The notes below the pieces were generated by a model, which was not told the DNA's origin, did no database searches, and worked only from the letters and a program-made list of their open reading frames with translations. The translations under genes and the position numbers were made by a program. A stretch of 48,444 bases of DNA from Gammaproteobacteria bacterium (GTDB lineage Bacteria > Pseudomonadota > Gammaproteobacteria > S012-40): contig JAOUHV010000016.1 in the NCBI GenBank assembly GCA_029884425.1, positions 1-48,444 on the forward strand. Reading direction: 5' to 3'. How positions within the stretch are numbered: position 1 is the stretch's first letter; every line of letters begins with the position of its first letter. This document shows positions 45,516-48,444 of the stretch, piece after piece.

Positions 45516-45659
45516 TCAATGCTCGTGGTTGACTGACGTGACAGTCCAGTTGCTGCTGTTTATATCTGCAAGGTTATTATCTTGGAGTCGCGGACTGAGC
45601 CCTACTTCGGCGTAGGTGAGTGCGTAGAACAGCAAGGTAACAATGACTAACATTCTCAT
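45516..45659 (-). CDS. Small predicted exported peptide (47 aa)
   Basis: The ORF encodes MRMLVIVTLLFYALTYAEVG followed by a polar tail rich in Asn and Ser (LQDNNLADINSSNW, then HEH at the end). It has a very strong ribosome site, GGAGGAAGG, starting about 12 bases before the ATG. The N-terminus looks like a signal peptide, leaving a mature peptide of about 30 residues. I do not recognise it. It lies alone in a 438-bp spacer, 205 bp downstream of tsx on the same strand. Confidence 0.6.
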   Translation of the reverse strand: MRMLVIVTLLFYALTYAEVGLSPRLQDNNLADINSSNWTVTSVNHEH

Positions 45660-45693
45660 ACGCCTTCCTCCAGGTTAACCTCAAACGCCAAAA

Positions 45694-45710
45694 AACATAC
45701 CTGTTATGTT
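45694..45710 (-). promoter_or_regulatory. Inverted repeat upstream of the small exported peptide
   Basis: AACATA and TATGTT are separated by 5 bp, 35 bp before the small ORF start. On the minus strand the repeat is followed by TTTT, so it may be an operator or a weak terminator. Confidence 0.3.
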
Positions 45711-45785
45711 TGTTAGCGACGGCTGACGGAATACATTTAGAAAAAAGTCGTCAGGCTGGATAGTTCGATGAATTTATAGACATTT

Positions 45786-45817
45786 TTCGGTAGCCATCCG
45801 CAGGGATGACTACCGAA
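45786..45817. other. Long hairpin downstream of tsx
   Basis: TTCGGTAG-C-CATCC pairs with GGATG-A-CTACCGAA around a short loop, giving about 13 paired bases with one mismatch. A T-tract lies on the 5' side of the + strand, so neither strand has the usual 3' U-tract. It may still end or stabilise the tsx transcript. Confidence 0.5.
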
Positions 45818-45864
45818 CGTGGGAATTAAACGGAAGTTAACAAATTTGGCGGGGCTCAGGGGCG

Positions 45865-46605
45865 TTAGAGCACCCATTTGAACATTGCCTGGGTAACATT
45901 CTCATCCGTATCAGCAACGCCAAATTTGTTGCGCCAGATTTGCTGCTCAATACCAATGAATATCTTTCCTGGATGATCTCGTAGCGCGCCAGCGTCCAAC
46001 AACAGACGTGGTGCGGTCATGATGTTGTCGCGCTTGGGATGGCTGTTATTGTTTTCACCCCAGGCATAATCCAGGAAGCCTTCAAACAGCCATTGGGTGG
46101 AAGCAATCGCGATGGGTAATTGCCAGGTGGCGGTGATTTGTCCGCCGATGTCGGTGTCAGTCGTTGCCCAATCGCGGTGCGATTTTCGCGCGTAAAAATT
46201 AAGATTGGCAAAACGGAAGCCTGGCAAGTTCAACGCCACGCCAGGGCCCAGCAGTTGGGCGTTGAGGTTGTTGCCCATCTCCAGCGTGGATGCAATAAAA
46301 TACTCTTTGATCAAACCATCACTGACCGGGGCATCAAAAATTTTATTCAAACTGGCACGTGGCGAAAACTCCACGTATTGACCGGTTTTGTGTCCCCATG
46401 GATTAGTAATGTCGACAAAGAAAAAACTGTCGCCGTATTCCCAGCCAGCCGCATTTTCGATGGTGAGTATCGTGCGCTTGGCGGGACCAAGTTCATAACT
46501 GTCACCGCTGAGCACTTGGACATTGGTCGAACTCCAACTGGCCGCGTGAGCAGCGTTTGCCAGCATCAGCATACAGGGTAAGAGCCAAAGTGTTTTTTTA
46601 CGCAT
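45865..46605 (-). CDS. Tsx-like nucleoside-specific outer-membrane channel
   Basis: This 246-aa protein has a signal peptide (KKTLWLLPCMLMLANAAHA) and the Tsx-family pattern: ENAAGWEYGDSFFFVDITNPWG, YVEFSPRASLNKI, ANLNFYARKSH, DIGGQITATWQLP and FEGFLDYAWGE. It should be a 12-stranded channel for nucleosides or similar solutes; the exact substrate cannot be told. The start follows GAGG. Confidence 0.85.
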   Translation of the reverse strand: MRKKTLWLLPCMLMLANAAHAASWSSTNVQVLSGDSYELGPAKRTILTIENAAGWEYGDSFFFVDITNPWGHKTGQYVEFSPRASLNKIFDAPVSDGLIKEYFIASTLEMGNNLNAQLLGPGVALNLPGFRFANLNFYARKSHRDWATTDTDIGGQITATWQLPIAIASTQWLFEGFLDYAWGENNNSHPKRDNIMTAPRLLLDAGALRDHPGKIFIGIEQQIWRNKFGVADTDENVTQAMFKWVL

Positions 46606-46720
46606 GGAAACCTCGAAGAGAGATGTTTACTTTGACGGTAACGTCAATAACCGCTGGCAATTTAGCTGCAGATGGTGATGCAATAGAACCAAATGAGTAG
46701 GGTTTAAAGAGGAAAATTTT

Positions 46721-47263
46721 ATGGAATGGCGGTGTGAGGCACATGGGTTCATGGCGTGTAGTCTGGACGGATTTATTGCCGGGCCAGAAGGCGACTTGGA
46801 ATGGTTGCAGTGCGTTGCACAACCGGATGAGGATTATGGTTTTGGCCGATTTATGTCAGGTATGGATGCGTTGCTGATGGGGCGAAACACTTTTGAAAAA
46901 GTATTGGGTTTTTCCCCTTGGCCGTACACGATCCCGGTTTATGTGGCAACCCATCGCCCATTGCCGATGGCAGAAAATGTTGCCGGGGCAATCAGCGGCT
47001 CGCCATCCCACATGCTGCAACAGTTGCAGGCACAAGGAGTGAGGTCGCTGTATGTGGATGGTGGTCAATTGCTGTCGCAGTTTTTGCGTGCAGGGTTGCT
47101 GTCACGCTTGACCATCAGCCGGGTGCCGGTCATGTTGGGCTCGGGCATTCCGTTGTTTGATGGCCAACAGGGCGCGAGTCAATGGCATCTGGAGCAGTCG
47201 CAGAGCTTTGCCAGTGGTTTGGTGCAGGATACATATCGTTTGCGTGGTGCATCAGCGGGCTAA
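46721..47263 (+). CDS. DHFR/RibD-C-family reductase
   Basis: This 180-aa protein has the fold pattern of the RibD C-terminal/dihydrofolate reductase-like family: MACSLDGFIAGPEGDLEWL at the start, DALLMGRNTFEKVLGF, LYVDGGQLLSQFLRAGL and SRVPVMLGSGIPLFDG. Members bind NAD(P)H, but most have no known substrate; it is not classical FolA. The start follows AGAGGAAAA. It is divergent from tsx. Confidence 0.9.
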   Translation: MEWRCEAHGFMACSLDGFIAGPEGDLEWLQCVAQPDEDYGFGRFMSGMDALLMGRNTFEKVLGFSPWPYTIPVYVATHRPLPMAENVAGAISGSPSHMLQQLQAQGVRSLYVDGGQLLSQFLRAGLLSRLTISRVPVMLGSGIPLFDGQQGASQWHLEQSQSFASGLVQDTYRLRGASAG

Positions 47264-47269
47264 GGATTG

Positions 47270-48444
47270 TCATGGTCGGCTAATACTCAGCGTCATGATG
47301 CCCAGGCCAAATTTCTGTTCAGCCTGTGTCATTTGCGATACCTGGGTGATGTCCGCAATGTTGTGCGCTGTGCGCAGGCGGATGTCGGTCGATAATTTCC
47401 ATTCCAATAACTTGTCCAGATAGCGACTGGTGAACGCATCAAAATCATTGGTTTTAACCAATGGGTCGTTGTAGACAGTGAATGATGGCAACAATACTTT
47501 TTTGCTGATCAAAACCTTGTTGCCGGCCGCGATGCGATACCAGCCATTTTCTGCAGTCAATGTTTGGCCGGTGTTTAAGTTTTTGGCAATAAAACTGTGG
47601 AGCTTTCCGCTGCCTGTTGATGTGTTTATTTTTCGCTGATTGAGCGGATAGCCGGTAACGGATTCATACCTGATACGATTGATCTGATACAGGGTGTGGA
47701 TTTCACTGCAGGTTTGATTGATGAAGGTGTTGCTGCCGGCATCGTAAACATTGGCAGTGCGACTGCTGATGTAGGCGGCGGTGTCTGCCCATGGATTGGT
47801 CATGTAGTCGTAATGAAAATTATCGGTAGAATTGTAGGCGTGATTGCTGTCCAAGTGCAGTGGCGTTGGCGTGTCATCAATGTTGGCAGGCAGTGCTGCG
47901 CTGTTGATGTTGATTGTCTGTTCAATGATGCCTTGCGGTTTGTTAACTCGAATAAAACCATTGTTGGTAGTCGCGCCGTTGTATTTGAACAGATAATCGA
48001 CCTCTTGAGATTTTACGTCGCTGGTGGATGGGCACTGGCTGCCGTCGAATGCATGATCGGGCAAGGTGATTTGCCAAACCTTGTCGAGAATTTTATTGAC
48101 TTTGTGTTCGCTGGTTTTTTGTTCGTAACTTTGTGTCAATGAATAACTGCCTGCATCATCAAGGTACAGCAAAAAGTCTTTGCTGCTGGTGTTGCTGATT
48201 TCTTGATTGATGACGGAAAACGTTGCACCGGAATAGGCTTGGCGATTGCTGAATGTGTCGATTTGCAGCGGCGGCGAAATGTTCGATAGCGTCAATGCGG
48301 GCGGAAGGACATTGAGCTGAAAGGAAAAGTTTTTGCTGGCGGTTTGATTGGCTGCATCGGTAACGGTTACTTCCAGGCGATGTTTGTCCAGCGGAGTGAC
48401 CTGGTGCCATTGATTGTCCAGGGTTTCGCTGGCCAGCGAAACCC
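47270..48444 (-). CDS. Large surface or secreted protein with Ig-like repeat, 5' partial
   Basis: The frame is open to the window edge, so the gene continues beyond it; the visible part encodes 391 residues and the stop. The upstream end (HRLEVTVTDAANQTASKNFSFQLNV) resembles an Ig-like or cadherin-like repeat seen in surface proteins. The remaining about 340 residues (TLSNISPPLQID onward) are polar, rich in Asn, Thr and Ser, and have only two cysteines. I do not recognise this region. An internal TTG at 48295 is not the true start. Confidence 0.75.
   Translation of the reverse strand, partial: VSLASETLDNQWHQVTPLDKHRLEVTVTDAANQTASKNFSFQLNVLPPALTLSNISPPLQIDTFSNRQAYSGATFSVINQEISNTSSKDFLLYLDDAGSYSLTQSYEQKTSEHKVNKILDKVWQITLPDHAFDGSQCPSTSDVKSQEVDYLFKYNGATTNNGFIRVNKPQGIIEQTININSAALPANIDDTPTPLHLDSNHAYNSTDNFHYDYMTNPWADTAAYISSRTANVYDAGSNTFINQTCSEIHTLYQINRIRYESVTGYPLNQRKINTSTGSGKLHSFIAKNLNTGQTLTAENGWYRIAAGNKVLISKKVLLPSFTVYNDPLVKTNDFDAFTSRYLDKLLEWKLSTDIRLRTAHNIADITQVSQMTQAEQKFGLGIMTLSISRP

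Overview
The window looks like chromosomal DNA of a gammaproteobacterium. The evidence is indirect: a pcnB-folK-panB-panC-panD block, PEP carboxylase, gnd-zwf, Tsx- and MipA-type outer-membrane proteins, and a chemosensory operon whose gene order closely resembles the Pseudomonas che2 (Aer2) cluster. No rRNA, tRNA, CRISPR array, insertion sequence or phage gene was seen. Most genes are on the + strand with short spacers and good Shine-Dalgarno sites. The genus was not identified.

Layout. (1) 1-3893: the end of a two-partner-secretion exoprotein (tpsA, cut by the window edge), its transporter tpsB, a glycerate kinase and a PilZ protein. (2) 4143-13742: chemosensory operon 1, in the order MCP, cheY, STAS, cheA, alpha-carbonic anhydrase, MCP, cheW, cheW, cheR, cheB. 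(3) 13852-16120: argJ and ispH, closed by a strong terminator. (4) 16341-26643: chemosensory operon 2, in the order STAS, cheY, cheA, cheW, parA, a 50-codon ORF, a soluble globin/PAS receptor, cheR, cheD, cheB, Hpt. (5) 26717-30648: pcnB, folK, panB, panC, panD. (6) 30814-38733: a DUF302-like secreted protein, ppc and glgA on the minus strand, then gnd and zwf. (7) 38798-48444: mixed genes, including a PhnA-like protein, a TetR regulator with a c'-type cytochrome, a DUF2934 protein, MipA, YaiI, a histidine decarboxylase with an ACT-domain partner, a 47-aa secreted-type ORF, Tsx, a DHFR-like reductase and the 3' part of a large surface protein.

How the genes work together. Operon 1 couples two membrane receptors to a CheA that has two MshEN-type (c-di-GMP-binding-like) motifs between its P2-like region and its kinase core, with a PilZ gene just upstream. 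Operon 2 encodes a fully cytoplasmic pathway. Its receptor has a globin domain and three Aer2-type PAS domains, so up to four haem sites, and ends in a CheR-tethering sequence (EWEEF). A ParA ATPase lies between cheW and the receptor. A short basic ORF between parA and the receptor shares sequence features with the receptor N-terminus. I infer a gas- or redox-sensing cytoplasmic array that is partitioned by ParA. Both operons are preceded by sequences resembling sigma-28 (FliA) promoters.

The strongest candidates for something undescribed are the small ORF at 20583-20735, the MshEN-type CheA, the CheZ-like DxxxQ motif inside the first MCP, and the carbonic anhydrase embedded in operon 1.
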